A stretch of DNA of 64,000 bases. Origin: Anaerolineae bacterium. Its GTDB lineage: Bacteria; Chloroflexota; Anaerolineae; Anaerolineales; Anaerolineaceae. Numbering within the stretch: the stretch's first letter is position 1; each line of letters opens with the position of its first letter. Shown here one piece after another: positions 51,466 to 59,966 of this stretch. The stretch is from NCBI GenBank assembly GCA_013314735.1, contig JABUFD010000007.1:62001-126000 (forward strand), read 5' to 3'. The notes under the pieces were generated by a model. It saw nothing but the letters and a program-made list of their open reading frames with translations. It was not told the origin of the DNA and did not search any database. The translations under genes were made by a program, and so were the position numbers.

Positions 51466-52247
51466 TCGGCACGGGCGCGCAGGCTGAAGGTGCACGGGAA
51501 GCGCTCCGGCGCGTCCGCGGCGGGCACATCGTGCGGGGTGTAGCCGTTGTAGAAATAACGCGGGAATTCGTGCAGGAACTCGATGCGCAGCCCGGCTTCG
51601 CACAGCGCGCTGATGATGTCGCCCATCGTCCAGTGCCATTCGTACGAATCCGCCGCCACCACCAGGTCGGGGTCGGTGTAATCGCCCATCGTGGGATAAT
51701 GCCACACCTGCCGCCGAAAGTAATCGCCCTGCAGGCTGCCGGCGGGACCGTATTCGCCGGCGTCGTCCAGCTGCACGGCGCGGAAGGGATGCCCGTCGAA
51801 CAGGTAAAAGATGCCACCCTCCCGCAGCAGGTGGCGCACGGTGCGGGCGTAGCGCCGGATATCTGGCAGCCAGCACAGCACGCCGGTGGAGGAAAACACA
51901 ATGTCGAACTGCTCGTGCACGCGGTCGATCACGTCCATCACATCGGCTTCGATGAAGCTGGCATCGATCTGCATCTCGGCCGCCAGCTGCCGGGCATACC
52001 TGAGCGATTCCGGCGAGATGTCAATCCCGGTCACGCGCGCCCCCAGCAGCGCCCACGAGAGCGTATCGGTGCCGATGTGGCACAGCAGGTGGCACAGGGT
52101 TTTTCCCGCCACCGGCCCCACCTCCCCCCGGATCAGGTCATTGATCAGCGGGGTGCCGCCGCGCAGGGTGTCAATGTGGTAGTTGCGGAAATGGGTTTCG
52201 GCCAGTCCGTCCCAGCCGCGCTGGTTGGCCCGGGTGTATTCGTTCAT
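51462..52247 (-). CDS. Class I SAM-dependent methyltransferase
   Basis: A 261-residue methyltransferase. Motif I is HLLCHIGTDTLSWALLGARV, followed by the acidic residue in GIDISPESL, and ADVMDVIDRVHEQFDIVFSS (motifs II-III). The N-terminal NQRGWDGLAETHF and the C-terminal half resemble UbiE/small-molecule methyltransferases widespread in bacteria; the substrate is unknown. AAGGAG supports the start at 52247, and the longer frame upstream is not conserved. Confidence 0.88.
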   Translation of the reverse strand: MNEYTRANQRGWDGLAETHFRNYHIDTLRGGTPLINDLIRGEVGPVAGKTLCHLLCHIGTDTLSWALLGARVTGIDISPESLRYARQLAAEMQIDASFIEADVMDVIDRVHEQFDIVFSSTGVLCWLPDIRRYARTVRHLLREGGIFYLFDGHPFRAVQLDDAGEYGPAGSLQGDYFRRQVWHYPTMGDYTDPDLVVAADSYEWHWTMGDIISALCEAGLRIEFLHEFPRYFYNGYTPHDVPAADAPERFPCTFSLRARAD

Positions 52248-52458
52248 CTGCCGTACTCCTTGCGGTCTATATCCGGTTGTATCGGTGATACTGTACCACA
52301 AAACCGGCAGGCGCGGCCAGCCAGATTCGCGCGCGGTTTCCCCGCCGCGGTGTGCCCCCGCCCACCGGTTGCATTTTTCACTGCGCGTGCTATCATCGTG
52401 ATAGGCCACATCGCAATGATGTGCCGGAAGAAGGAAGCACTCACCCAAGGAGCATGCC

Positions 52459-53277
52459 ATGTGGAAACAGGTCATCATTTCCGTCCTGCTGGTGCTGGGC
52501 GGCAGCGCCGTGTTTTTGTTCGGGAACCCCTGGAACTCGGTTTTCCGCACCAACCACAATCTGTTGTATTCCGCCATCCTCACGGCGGTCTTTTTGGCGG
52601 CCGTACTCTTGTTTCAACGCATCGAAGCTTTGCGCGTTTACAGCCCCGCGGCACAGGCGCTGTTCATCGCCTCAGCCGCGCTGTTCCTGCTCAACAGCGG
52701 TGTCTTCAACCTGCATGACCCTTCCATGCCGCCGCTGAAAAATATCGCGCTCGATAAATTCTCCCAATTCCTGCACGTGGTTCCGCTGGCGGTGGGGCTG
52801 GCGCTGCTGTGCGGTTGGGACTGGCAGACGTTCTTTTTCAGCAAGGGCAACCTGAAGGAAACCCTCACCTTCGGCCTGGTTTCCCTGGCGGTGTGGACCG
52901 TCGTCGCGCTGGTGATGGGGATTCAGAACAGCCGCTTTTTCACCACGCTGTGGAAATCCCTGCCGCTGGTGCTGCTGTTCATCTTCTCCAACGCGTTGAT
53001 GGAAGAGCTGTGGTTTCGCGGCATTTTCCTCAAACCCTACCAGGCACTCATCGGCACATGGGGCGCGATCATTGTCACGGCGATCGTGTTCGCCGCGCCG
53101 CACTTTCTGGTCGCTTATGATTTTCCCGGTGGGAGGTATGTTTTTGGCATGGTTGTGCTCGGGCTGGGGTTGGTCGGCGGGTATGTGATGCTCAAGCACG
53201 ACAGCATCCTCGGCGCGGTCCTGTTCCATGCCGGTTATGACCTGATGGTGCTGGTGCCGATCCTCAACACAGTGTAA
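52459..53277 (+). CDS. CPBP family intramembrane metalloprotease
   Basis: A 272-residue membrane protein with about eight helices and the ABI/CPBP (Rce1-like) motifs: E182-E183 followed by R in MEELWFRGIF, a His in FAAPHFL, and LFHAGYD near the C-terminus. These Glu/His residues bind zinc or activate water. Bacterial members process peptides or act in self-immunity to bacteriocins, but no bacteriocin gene is seen nearby. CAAGGAG precedes the ATG. Confidence 0.88.
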   Translation: MWKQVIISVLLVLGGSAVFLFGNPWNSVFRTNHNLLYSAILTAVFLAAVLLFQRIEALRVYSPAAQALFIASAALFLLNSGVFNLHDPSMPPLKNIALDKFSQFLHVVPLAVGLALLCGWDWQTFFFSKGNLKETLTFGLVSLAVWTVVALVMGIQNSRFFTTLWKSLPLVLLFIFSNALMEELWFRGIFLKPYQALIGTWGAIIVTAIVFAAPHFLVAYDFPGGRYVFGMVVLGLGLVGGYVMLKHDSILGAVLFHAGYDLMVLVPILNTV

Positions 53278-53290
53278 GATATCCAGCGGC

Positions 53291-53327
53291 CCCTGGCGGC
53301 AGCAGGCGGGGATTGCCGCCGCCAGGG
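53291..53327. terminator. 10-bp GC-rich hairpin between convergent genes
   Basis: CCCTGGCGGC (53291-53300) and GCCGCCAGGG (53318-53327), 17-nt loop, no T-run. It lies between the stops of the CPBP gene (53277) and the rnk-like gene (53355) and may serve both. Confidence 0.6.
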
Positions 53328-53354
53328 CACGCTGCGCTGACAAACCCGCGGCGC

Positions 53355-53777
53355 TTACGCCTGCCCGTCGCGCGCGGCGGATTCGGGCTGGTAGAGGACG
53401 CTTTTCACCTTGAGCTGCCGTACCCCGCCGGGGGTTTCCCACGCGAACACATCACCCGCACGGTAGCCCAGCATGGCAATCCCGATCGGCGCCAGGACCG
53501 ATACCGGCTCGCCGGCCGCGGTACCCTGCGGCTTACCGGGATACACCAGGGTCAGGTCCATTTCTTCGCCGCTCTCCAGGTCCAGCAGCACCACGCGGGA
53601 ATCCATCGTGATCGCATCGGGCGGGATGGCGCTGGAAGGGCAGATCACAGCGCGCTCGAGTTCGCGGTTGAGCTGCTGAATGTAGGGGCGGTTGCGCAGG
53701 TTGTTGTATTCGGGGTCCTGCAGGGCGCGGCGGATGTTGGTTAAATCGTCTTCGGTAATATAAATGGTGCGTTCCAT
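53355..53777 (-). CDS. GreA/Rnk family protein
   Basis: A 140-residue protein with a short N-terminal helical region and a C-terminal GreA/GreB-like FKBP-fold domain (VSVLAPIGIAMLGYRAGDVFAWETPGG). The N-terminal coiled coil of true Gre factors is reduced, as in Rnk, which binds RNA polymerase near the secondary channel without stimulating cleavage. It probably modulates transcription. AGGAG is 8 nt before the ATG. Confidence 0.85.
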   Translation of the reverse strand: MERTIYITEDDLTNIRRALQDPEYNNLRNRPYIQQLNRELERAVICPSSAIPPDAITMDSRVVLLDLESGEEMDLTLVYPGKPQGTAAGEPVSVLAPIGIAMLGYRAGDVFAWETPGGVRQLKVKSVLYQPESAARDGQA

Positions 53778-53948
53778 GGCATTTCTCCTGAAATGAAAAT
53801 TGAATCAATCAAAAAGTAAAGCATCATCCCCGGCGTGCCGCGTGCGGCGGAATGCCGGGTGAGTTTGGGTTCGGGTGCGTGCCGTCCGATGGTGCGGCGG
53901 CGGATGGCAGGCTGGCTGCCGGCGGAAGTCCGCCGGGCGCTGCCGGGT

Positions 53949-54638
53949 TCAGCACATTTCGTCGCGCGCTTTTTTCCACACGGCATCGAACATCGGTTCG
54001 GTCAGGCGCCCGGTCTGGGTGTTCTGGCGTGAGGGGTGGTAGCTGGCCAGCAGCCACGGCAGGGCGGGATCGTCAAAGCGGTGGAAGGCATTGTGGGCAA
54101 ATGCCAGGTTGGGCAGGCCGTAGATACGCCGCACCGCTTCGAACGCGATCCGCCCGAGGGCGACGATCCCCTGCAGGTTGGGCAGCAGCGCCAGTTCCTG
54201 GCGCAGGTAGGGTTCGCAGAGGTCGAGTTCGGTGCGGGTGGGTTTGTTGTCGGGCGGGGCGCAGCGCCCCACGGCGGTGATGAACACATCGTACAGTTGC
54301 AGGCCGTCATCGCGCCGCGCGGAATGCGGCTGGCTGCAGAACCCGGCACGGTGCAGGGCGGGGTAGAGGGTATCGCCGGAGGCATCGCCGGTGAACATGC
54401 GCCCGGTGCGGTTGGAGCCGTGCGCCCCCGGCGCCAGCCCCAGCACCAGCAGGCGCGCGGCGGGGTCGCCAAAACCGGGCACGGGTTTGCCCCAATAGTC
54501 CCAATCGCGGTAGGCGCGGCGCTTGGTGCGCGCCACCTCTTCGCGCCACGCCACCAGGCGCGGGCACAGGCGGCACTGGACCAGTTCGGCTTCCAGCGCC
54601 GGCAGGGAATCGATCGTGTTCAGGGGTTGATTGTTCAC
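53949..54638 (-). CDS. Uracil-DNA glycosylase, type 5 (UdgB-like), probably leaderless
   Basis: A 229-residue glycosylase that removes uracil from DNA. C22 and C25 in CRLCPRL, with later Cys in GRCAPPDN and DLCEPY, fit an iron-sulphur cluster. Motif 1 is GLAPGAHGSNRTGRMFTGDASGD, with Ala-Pro-Gly-Ala in place of the catalytic Glu/Asp of family 4, as in UdgB (family 5). Motif 3 is SYHPSRQNT. The GTG start at 54638 is preferred: a TATACT box (54645-54650) ends 6 nt before it, so an upstream ATG at 54692 would be before the transcription start and beyond a hairpin. No ribosome binding site is seen. Confidence 0.87.
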   Translation of the reverse strand: MNNQPLNTIDSLPALEAELVQCRLCPRLVAWREEVARTKRRAYRDWDYWGKPVPGFGDPAARLLVLGLAPGAHGSNRTGRMFTGDASGDTLYPALHRAGFCSQPHSARRDDGLQLYDVFITAVGRCAPPDNKPTRTELDLCEPYLRQELALLPNLQGIVALGRIAFEAVRRIYGLPNLAFAHNAFHRFDDPALPWLLASYHPSRQNTQTGRLTEPMFDAVWKKARDEMC

Positions 54639-54644
54639 AGCACA

Positions 54645-54650
54645 AGTATA
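54645..54650 (-). promoter_or_regulatory. -10 box TATACT directly before the udgB-like start
   Basis: The minus strand reads GCTATACTTGTGCT and then the GTG start codon, so the spacer is 6 nt. The box follows the sodA terminator hairpin. Confidence 0.6.
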
Positions 54651-54657
54651 GCAAACA

Positions 54658-54688
54658 ATTCCCCGCGGAGGGCATTTCCGCGGGGAAT
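54658..54688 (-). terminator. Terminator hairpin of the superoxide dismutase gene
   Basis: Arms ATTCCCCGCGGA and TCCGCGGGGAAT (12 bp, 7-nt loop), followed on the minus strand by TGTTTGCT, a poor U-tract. It separates sodA from the udgB-like promoter. Confidence 0.7.
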
Positions 54689-54739
54689 GCAAAGGGATAT
54701 CAGAGCATTATCGGCGGGGGGTTCCCCGCCGCGGCCGGT

Positions 54740-55363
54740 TCAGGCTTTGAGGGCGGCGTATGAGCGTGCCACCTGCTGCCAATCGACCACCTCGAAGAAA
54801 GCCTTCAGGTAATCGCCGCGCAGGTTGCGGTACTTGAGGTAATAGGCGTGCTCCCACACATCAATCCCCAGAATCGGGGTCCAGGCGCCTTTGCTTTCCA
54901 TGATGGGGTTGTCCTGGTTGGGGGTGGAAGAAACCTTGAGTTCGCCGGCGGCGTTGGCGCTGAGCCAGGCCCAGCCGGAGCCAAAGCGCCCCATGCCGGC
55001 CGCCGAGAGCTGCTCCCTGAGCGGGGCGATCCCGCCGAAGGTGCGCTCGATCTGTGCCGCCAGTTCACCGGACGGTTCGCCGCCGCCGTTGGGCGACAGG
55101 TGCGCGAAATACAGGTTGTGGTTGTAGAACCCGCCGCCGTTGTTCTGCACCGCGGCGCGCAGGGCTGCATCGCTGATCTCATCCAGCCGGGTCAATATCT
55201 GCTCCGCGCCGAGGCCATCAAATTGGGGCAGTTTGGCGAGGGCGTCGTTGAAGTTTTTGGTATAGCCGGCATGGTGCTTGGTGGAATGGGTGAGCATGGT
55301 CAGCTCATCAATGTGCGGCTCGAGTGCGTTATAGGCATATGGGATTTCGTATTGTTGAAACAT
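54740..55363 (-). CDS. sodA: Fe/Mn superoxide dismutase
   Basis: A 207-residue superoxide dismutase. The four metal ligands are visible: H26 (THSTKHHAGY), H82 (NHNLYF), D168 and H172 (DVWEHAYY). The sequence around NGGGFYNHNLYFAHLSP and GSGWAWL is the standard fold; Fe or Mn use cannot be decided with certainty. No signal peptide, so it protects the cytoplasm. AGGAGG precedes the ATG and a TATAAT box lies 34 nt upstream (55397-55402, minus strand). Confidence 0.95.
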   Translation of the reverse strand: MFQQYEIPYAYNALEPHIDELTMLTHSTKHHAGYTKNFNDALAKLPQFDGLGAEQILTRLDEISDAALRAAVQNNGGGFYNHNLYFAHLSPNGGGEPSGELAAQIERTFGGIAPLREQLSAAGMGRFGSGWAWLSANAAGELKVSSTPNQDNPIMESKGAWTPILGIDVWEHAYYLKYRNLRGDYLKAFFEVVDWQQVARSYAALKA

Positions 55364-55396
55364 GCGTTTCCTCCTGTGGTGTACTTGTTTCCTTCC

Positions 55397-55402
55397 ATTA
55401 TA
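55397..55402 (-). promoter_or_regulatory. -10 box TATAAT for sodA
   Basis: The minus strand reads ACTATTATAATGGAAGG within an AT-rich stretch (atatatgatttatataaaat on the plus strand), 34 nt before the start codon. Confidence 0.55.
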
Positions 55403-55464
55403 ATAGTTTTATATATGATTTATATAAAATATTAACTTCAGCCATTCGCGCTTCCCATTTTTTT

Positions 55465-55892
55465 ACAACCACGGATCGCGCAGATTGGCGCGGATAGACA
55501 CATTTTTTTTCCCTTTCTTTTTATCCTCGCAGATTCGCGGTATCCGCGGTTCATTTTTTTACCAACCACAGATCGCACCGATCTACGCGGATCGACACAT
55601 TTTTTTCCCCTTTCTTTTTATCCTCGCAGATTCCTGTTATCGGCGGTTCATTTTTTTACAACCACAGATCACACGGATCGGCGCGGATAGACACATTTTT
55701 TTCCCTTTCTTTTTATCCGCGCAGATTCGCGTTATCCGCGGTTCTTTTTTTACCAACCACAGATCGCACCGATCTACACGGATCGACACATTTTTTTCCC
55801 TTTCTTTTTATCCGCGCAGATTCGTGTTATCTGCGGTTCATTTTTTTACCAACCACAGATCGCGCAGATCTTCGTTATCTGCGGTTACTGAT
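55465..55892. repeat. Tandem ~97-bp 'accacggatcgcgc' repeats, four and a half copies
   Basis: Copies start near 55469, 55563, 55660, 55756 and 55852, each reading accac[ag]gatcgc, [acg]gatcgacacatttttttc, cctttctttttatcc, cgcagattcg, gttatcygcggttc. Unit ends are inverse (ACCACGGAT / ATCCGCGGT). A 164-codon frame (55485-55979) runs through the block but translates only repeat sequence. The 602-bp gap holds no gene. Confidence 0.9.
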
Positions 55893-55907
55893 TCCCCGGA
55901 ACAACAA

Positions 55908-55937
55908 CACGGGTTCCCATGCCAGCGGGAACCCGTG
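55908..55937 (-). terminator. Terminator of the ferric-reductase-like gene
   Basis: Arms CACGGGTTCCC (55908-55918) and GGGAACCCGTG (55927-55937), 8-nt loop, followed on the minus strand by TTGTTGTTCC. It lies 29 bp beyond the stop of the flavocytochrome gene. Confidence 0.82.
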
Positions 55938-55965
55938 CGGATGATCCGAAAATGTGGGCGTGGGG

Positions 55966-57306
55966 TCAGGCCATGTTGAATTCTTCGTAGTGGGCCTTAT
56001 CGCGCGGCACCCCCAGCTCGGTCAGCGAGGCGCGGATGGCCGCCATCATCGGCAACGGGCCGCACACGAAGAAACTGAAATCACGGTAGCCCTGCGGCAG
56101 TTCCTTCTGCAGCACCTCGGTGGTGATGAAGCCGCTGTAGCCTTTCCAGTTGGCTGGCGGATGCTGCAGCACATTCACACAGCGGAAATCCCGCAGCTGC
56201 TGCTGCAGGGCTTCCAGTTCCTGGCGGAACTCGACATGCTCCAGCACATTATGGCCGTAGAACAGGCGCACCGGGCGCGGGTCTTTGGCGTCCTTCATGC
56301 TGCGCAGCACGCTCATCGCCGGCGCCACACCGATCCCCCCCGCGATCAGCACAATGCCGGGGGCATCCGAGTGCATCACATCATAATGCCCGAAGGGGCC
56401 GTCAACATACACGGTTTCACCCTTTTTCAGCTGGCCGATGGTGTTGGTGAAGTCGCCCAGCTTCTTGATCGCGAACTCGTAATAGTCGCGGTTGCTGGCG
56501 CTGGACGCGATCGAGAAGGGATGGCGGCTCAGCGAGAACGGCGAACGCCGCACGGTGAGCCATGCCACCTGCCCGGGATGGAAGGCGGGCACGGCGAAAC
56601 CCCTGGGCGCCACGCGCAGGGTGTAGACGGTTTCCACTTCCTGGTGCACGCGGGTGATCTTCCACGGGTGCCGCAGCTGCCACAGCGGTTTGAACACGCG
56701 GATATACAGCGCCGCCAGCACCCACAGCGCGGTCTGCACCCACAGCAGGGCGTTCATCGCCGGCGCGGCCGAATAGCGCGCCACCAGCAGCACATGCGCC
56801 AACCCACCGCCCACCAGCAGCAGGGTGAAGATGTCGTGCAGCACGCGCCAGGCATCGTAGCCCAGCTTGAACGGCTTGCGGAACACCGAGGTCAGCGTGA
56901 TCAGCAGGTACGCCAGCAGGGAAAGCACCCCCATCTGCGCGCGCAGCGGGGCGGTGAATACGTTCAGCAGGTTCAGGGCCCAGCCGTTGATGCCGATGCC
57001 GGCCTCAAAGTTGAACAGCAGCAGCAGGTAGTGCACCAGCACAAACACCGCCGATGCCACCGACAGGAAATGATGTACGCGGTAGAGCTTGTCCATGTTG
57101 AACAATTTCTGCGCCGGGGTGAAGCGCGAGATCGGCGCCAGCTGCCATCCGGCCATGGTGAGGCCGATGAAGCCGAGGATCACTGAAAATTCGCGCTGGA
57201 AGCCGCGCCCCAGGCGTTCCGCCGTGAACGGCATCAGGAACAGGGGCGAGAAGATCAGCAGGAAAAACAGGATCACAAGCAAGGGTCGTAAAGCGGTTTT
57301 TTTCAT
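55966..57306 (-). CDS. Ferric-reductase-like flavocytochrome (FAD/NAD(P)H oxidoreductase)
   Basis: A 446-residue protein. The N-terminal half has about six membrane helices with paired His for haem (YRVHHFL with VHYLLLL, and VLHDIF with GGGLAHVLLV), the ferric-reductase/NADPH-oxidase/YedZ type. The C-terminal half is a ferredoxin-NADP reductase module: FAD-binding RHPFSIASSA, then NAD(P)-binding LIAGGIGVAPAMS and VCGPLPMM. Electrons would pass from cytoplasmic NAD(P)H through FAD and haem to an external acceptor such as Fe3+ or oxygen. TTGGAGGTG precedes the ATG. A TATAAT box lies at 57392-57397 (minus strand). Confidence 0.9.
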   Translation of the reverse strand: MKKTALRPLLVILFFLLIFSPLFLMPFTAERLGRGFQREFSVILGFIGLTMAGWQLAPISRFTPAQKLFNMDKLYRVHHFLSVASAVFVLVHYLLLLFNFEAGIGINGWALNLLNVFTAPLRAQMGVLSLLAYLLITLTSVFRKPFKLGYDAWRVLHDIFTLLLVGGGLAHVLLVARYSAAPAMNALLWVQTALWVLAALYIRVFKPLWQLRHPWKITRVHQEVETVYTLRVAPRGFAVPAFHPGQVAWLTVRRSPFSLSRHPFSIASSASNRDYYEFAIKKLGDFTNTIGQLKKGETVYVDGPFGHYDVMHSDAPGIVLIAGGIGVAPAMSVLRSMKDAKDPRPVRLFYGHNVLEHVEFRQELEALQQQLRDFRCVNVLQHPPANWKGYSGFITTEVLQKELPQGYRDFSFFVCGPLPMMAAIRASLTELGVPRDKAHYEEFNMA

Positions 57307-57391
57307 GGGTCACACCTCCAATGTGAGAAATCCACAAAATGCTGCCATGCAACAGCAGCAGTCACCGACAGGTAACGGGGAATCTGGAATT

Positions 57392-57397
57392 ATTATA
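57392..57397 (-). promoter_or_regulatory. -10 box TATAAT for the flavocytochrome gene
   Basis: The minus strand reads TCCTATAATAATTCC in an AT-rich stretch about 85 nt upstream of the start at 57306. Confidence 0.4.
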
Positions 57398-57494
57398 GGA
57401 TTAATATAGTAAAATGACAATGGTACAGGGTTTCACCCGGCCCCAGGTGAACAAGAGGGAGGGCAGATTCGCTGCCGGCTGCCGCGCGGCCATT

Positions 57495-57535
57495 AAAAAT
57501 CACCCGCGCCAGGCGGGTGGGTGCCTGGCGCGGGT
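57495..57535 (-). terminator. Rho-independent terminator of the lipoprotein gene
   Basis: Arms ACCCGCGCCAGGC (57502-57514) and GCCTGGCGCGGGT (57523-57535), 8-nt loop, followed on the minus strand by GATTTTTAATG (T-run at 57495-57499). Confidence 0.9.
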
Positions 57536-57559
57536 TCGCAAAAAAGAAGGATTCTTGGA

Positions 57560-59209
57560 TTATTCAGCCGGTTTGTTGATCCAGTAGCTGGCCTCATCAA
57601 GGTAGACCGTGAACTGGTCCGTGTACTGCGGGCGGACAAACACGCCCCACGAGCCTTCGGTGAAGGTCGAATCGGTGTAGCTGGCCAGGTACACGCCGTT
57701 GGCGTACAGCTGCAGCGTGCTGCCGACCATCACCATGTCCAGCCGGTTGCGCGCGCCGGAGTTGTAGTTGATCGCGCTCACGTCCTTGGTGTAATCAATC
57801 AGGGTCGTCATCTTGTCCGATTTGCCGTCCCACTTCCACAGGAAGTAGTAGCCGTTGCAGGTGACGCCGAACAGGTACCCGCGGTCGCCTTCCGCGGCCA
57901 CCGGCACGCGGAACATGATCCCGTAGCTGTCCCACATCTGGCATTTTTCAGTTTCCATCACCACTTCCACCGCGCCATCGGCCAGTTTGGGGGCACTGGA
58001 GAGCACCCATGCAGATTCTTTCTTCAGCCCGATCATCACCAGCTGCCCATCCTGGTTGCCGGTGGTGATGGCGTAATCGTTCATGAAGGCGCCCCAATTG
58101 GCGCTGCTGTTGAGGTAATCGCGCCAGGTGGGTTCACCGAGAACGATCCCGGGGTCCTGCATGGGGTCTTCCAGCAGTGAAGCAAAGTTGAACTTGTTGA
58201 TCTCACCCTCATCCTCGTTGGTGGCGGAGGGGGAGTAGAATTTCTCGGTCGGTACCACCGGGTTCTTCCACATCGCCAATTGATCGACCTTGACCGTGAA
58301 GGGGTTGGCCGAAGCGGGGCGGACGAAGACGCCGAAGTAGCCGTCGGGGTAGGTATCGGAGGTGTATTCTGCCACCGGGCTGCCGTTGATGTACAGGATC
58401 ATGCGCCCGGCCTTGTTCGTGATCACGCCCAGGCGGTTGATCAGGTCGGTGCCGACGTTGGCTTTTTCACTGAAGGTGAGCGGGATCAGGGCCTGCATCT
58501 CACCCTTGGGCAGGGCGGTGCCGTTCCAGCGCCACAGGTAGAAGTAGCCTTCACAGTTGAGCCCGAACAGGTAGCCCTGGGTGGGGTTGTTGATGTTGGG
58601 CACACGGAAGTACAACCCGCTGGAATCGGAACCGCTGTTGCAGGTGCCGTTCTGGATGATCGCTTCCACGTAGGCTTTGCCGAGCATGCCGTCGCCGGTG
58701 CCGGCCATGCGCCACGCGGGCACCTGGCTTTGCTTGCCGGTGAACACCAGCGCGCCATCGGCGACTGCGCCCTTGGAGAACCAGTCTTCATCCTGGATCA
58801 CCGCGGCGGCGGCAGGATTCTTGAAGTCTTCCTTCCAGTTTTCCTTGCCGTTGTCCACGCCGGGGTCACCGGTGAGGGGCACGGCGGTATTGGTGGGGGT
58901 GGGCTGGGGGGTGTTGGTGGGCACCGCTTCGCGCGTGGCTTCGGCGGTGGGTTCCTCTTCCAGCACTTCCTCCTCGTCCGCTTCCTCTTCTTCCACCGTG
59001 ACCGCGGTCGGTTCCTGGGTGGCGGTCGGGTCAATCACCTCGATCGAGGTGGGCATGGCCTCTTCTTCGGCCACTTCCTGGGTGGGCAGCGGCAGGGCGA
59101 TGGTGGGGGAAGGCACCGCCACGGGCTGTTCGCCGCCGAGGTTGGTCAGGTTGCAGCCGCCCACAAGCAGGGCGGTCAGGACAACGACTGGAATGATTTT
59201 TTTGAACAT
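57560..59209 (-). CDS. Surface lipoprotein with two concanavalin-like repeats
   Basis: A 549-residue exported lipoprotein: signal peptide with lipobox LVGGC (C19), a long low-complexity Thr/Glu/Pro stretch (about 25-130, a cell-wall-spanning linker) and two homologous ~175-residue domains (about 165-340 and 365-545). Each domain carries SSGLYFRVP or SYGIMFRVP, GYLFGLNCEGYFYLW or GYLFGVTCNGYYFLW, and GYFGVFVRP or GSWGVFVRP, the beta-jelly-roll of the LamG/DUF1080 type with a conserved Cys pair in each. They probably bind carbohydrate. GAAGGAGCAGCT precedes the ATG. Confidence 0.85.
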   Translation of the reverse strand: MFKKIIPVVVLTALLVGGCNLTNLGGEQPVAVPSPTIALPLPTQEVAEEEAMPTSIEVIDPTATQEPTAVTVEEEEADEEEVLEEEPTAEATREAVPTNTPQPTPTNTAVPLTGDPGVDNGKENWKEDFKNPAAAAVIQDEDWFSKGAVADGALVFTGKQSQVPAWRMAGTGDGMLGKAYVEAIIQNGTCNSGSDSSGLYFRVPNINNPTQGYLFGLNCEGYFYLWRWNGTALPKGEMQALIPLTFSEKANVGTDLINRLGVITNKAGRMILYINGSPVAEYTSDTYPDGYFGVFVRPASANPFTVKVDQLAMWKNPVVPTEKFYSPSATNEDEGEINKFNFASLLEDPMQDPGIVLGEPTWRDYLNSSANWGAFMNDYAITTGNQDGQLVMIGLKKESAWVLSSAPKLADGAVEVVMETEKCQMWDSYGIMFRVPVAAEGDRGYLFGVTCNGYYFLWKWDGKSDKMTTLIDYTKDVSAINYNSGARNRLDMVMVGSTLQLYANGVYLASYTDSTFTEGSWGVFVRPQYTDQFTVYLDEASYWINKPAE

Positions 59210-59324
59210 AGCTGCTCCTTCTTTCGGATGCTGATTCGGATGGATGCTGAACCGGGCTTGTGTCTGCCGCCGATTCGGCATCCTGTGTGTTGCATGCCTC
59301 ATGCCAGCCGGGGCCGGCACACGG

Positions 59325-59813
59325 CTAACTTTCCTTGTAACCGATCATGCGCAGGAATACCCGGCGCCATTCGATATCCTCATCGCCTTCGATCCCCAGC
59401 GGGGGTTCGCCGTCGATCACACCCAGCACGCCGCGGCCCTGTTCGCTTTCGGCGATCAGCACCTGGGTGGGGTTGGCGGTGGCGCAGAACACGCGGCACA
59501 CCTCCGGCACGGCCTTCACACTGCGCAGCACGTTCACCGGGAAGTAGCCCTCAGCGAGGAAGATGATGAACACATGCCCGGCGCCGATCGCCTGGATGTT
59601 GGCCTTCGCCAGCTCGATCATCGCCGGGTCGGTGCCGCTCCAGCGGATCAGGCGCTTGCCGCTCGCCTCGCAGAACGCCACCCCGAACTTGATCCCCGGC
59701 ACGCTGATGGTGAGGGCCTCGTACAGGTCCTCGACGGTTTTAATGAAATGCGACTGCCCGAGGATGAAATTGACGGGTTCGGGTTTTTGGATTTGTACGG
59801 TTTGAATTTCCAT
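59325..59813 (-). CDS. Adenosine-specific kinase family protein (DUF355)
   Basis: A 162-residue protein closely matching the small DUF355/adenosine-specific kinase family: NFILGQSHFIKTVEDLYEAL, PGIKFGVAFCEASGKRL, GAGHVFIIFLAEGYFPVNVL and FCATANPTQVLIAESEQGRG. An archaeal homologue has a known structure with a proposed adenosine kinase activity, but the physiological role is uncertain. Cys occur in FCEAS and VCRVFCATANP. GAGGAGGAG lies 10 nt before the ATG. Confidence 0.9.
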   Translation of the reverse strand: MEIQTVQIQKPEPVNFILGQSHFIKTVEDLYEALTISVPGIKFGVAFCEASGKRLIRWSGTDPAMIELAKANIQAIGAGHVFIIFLAEGYFPVNVLRSVKAVPEVCRVFCATANPTQVLIAESEQGRGVLGVIDGEPPLGIEGDEDIEWRRVFLRMIGYKES

Positions 59814-59966
59814 GAAATGAGCTCCTCCTCTCATCGCCAGGAATGAAGTTCAAACGCTCCCACTGTGCATTTGATGAAACGATTTGCGATAATTGTACAT
59901 GCGAAAACAGCGGAGTGCCAAATAAAAACACCCCCGTTTTTTCTATGCGCAACCGCCACCATCGCC

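Noticed and set aside
52459-53277. Bacteriocin self-immunity role for the CPBP protease
   Set aside because: No bacteriocin, leader peptide or ABC transporter gene is adjacent, so only the family is reported.
55485-55979. 164-codon frame in the repeat block
   Set aside because: It translates only tandem repeat units (repeating IDTFFFPFF-type segments) and has no independent coding signal.
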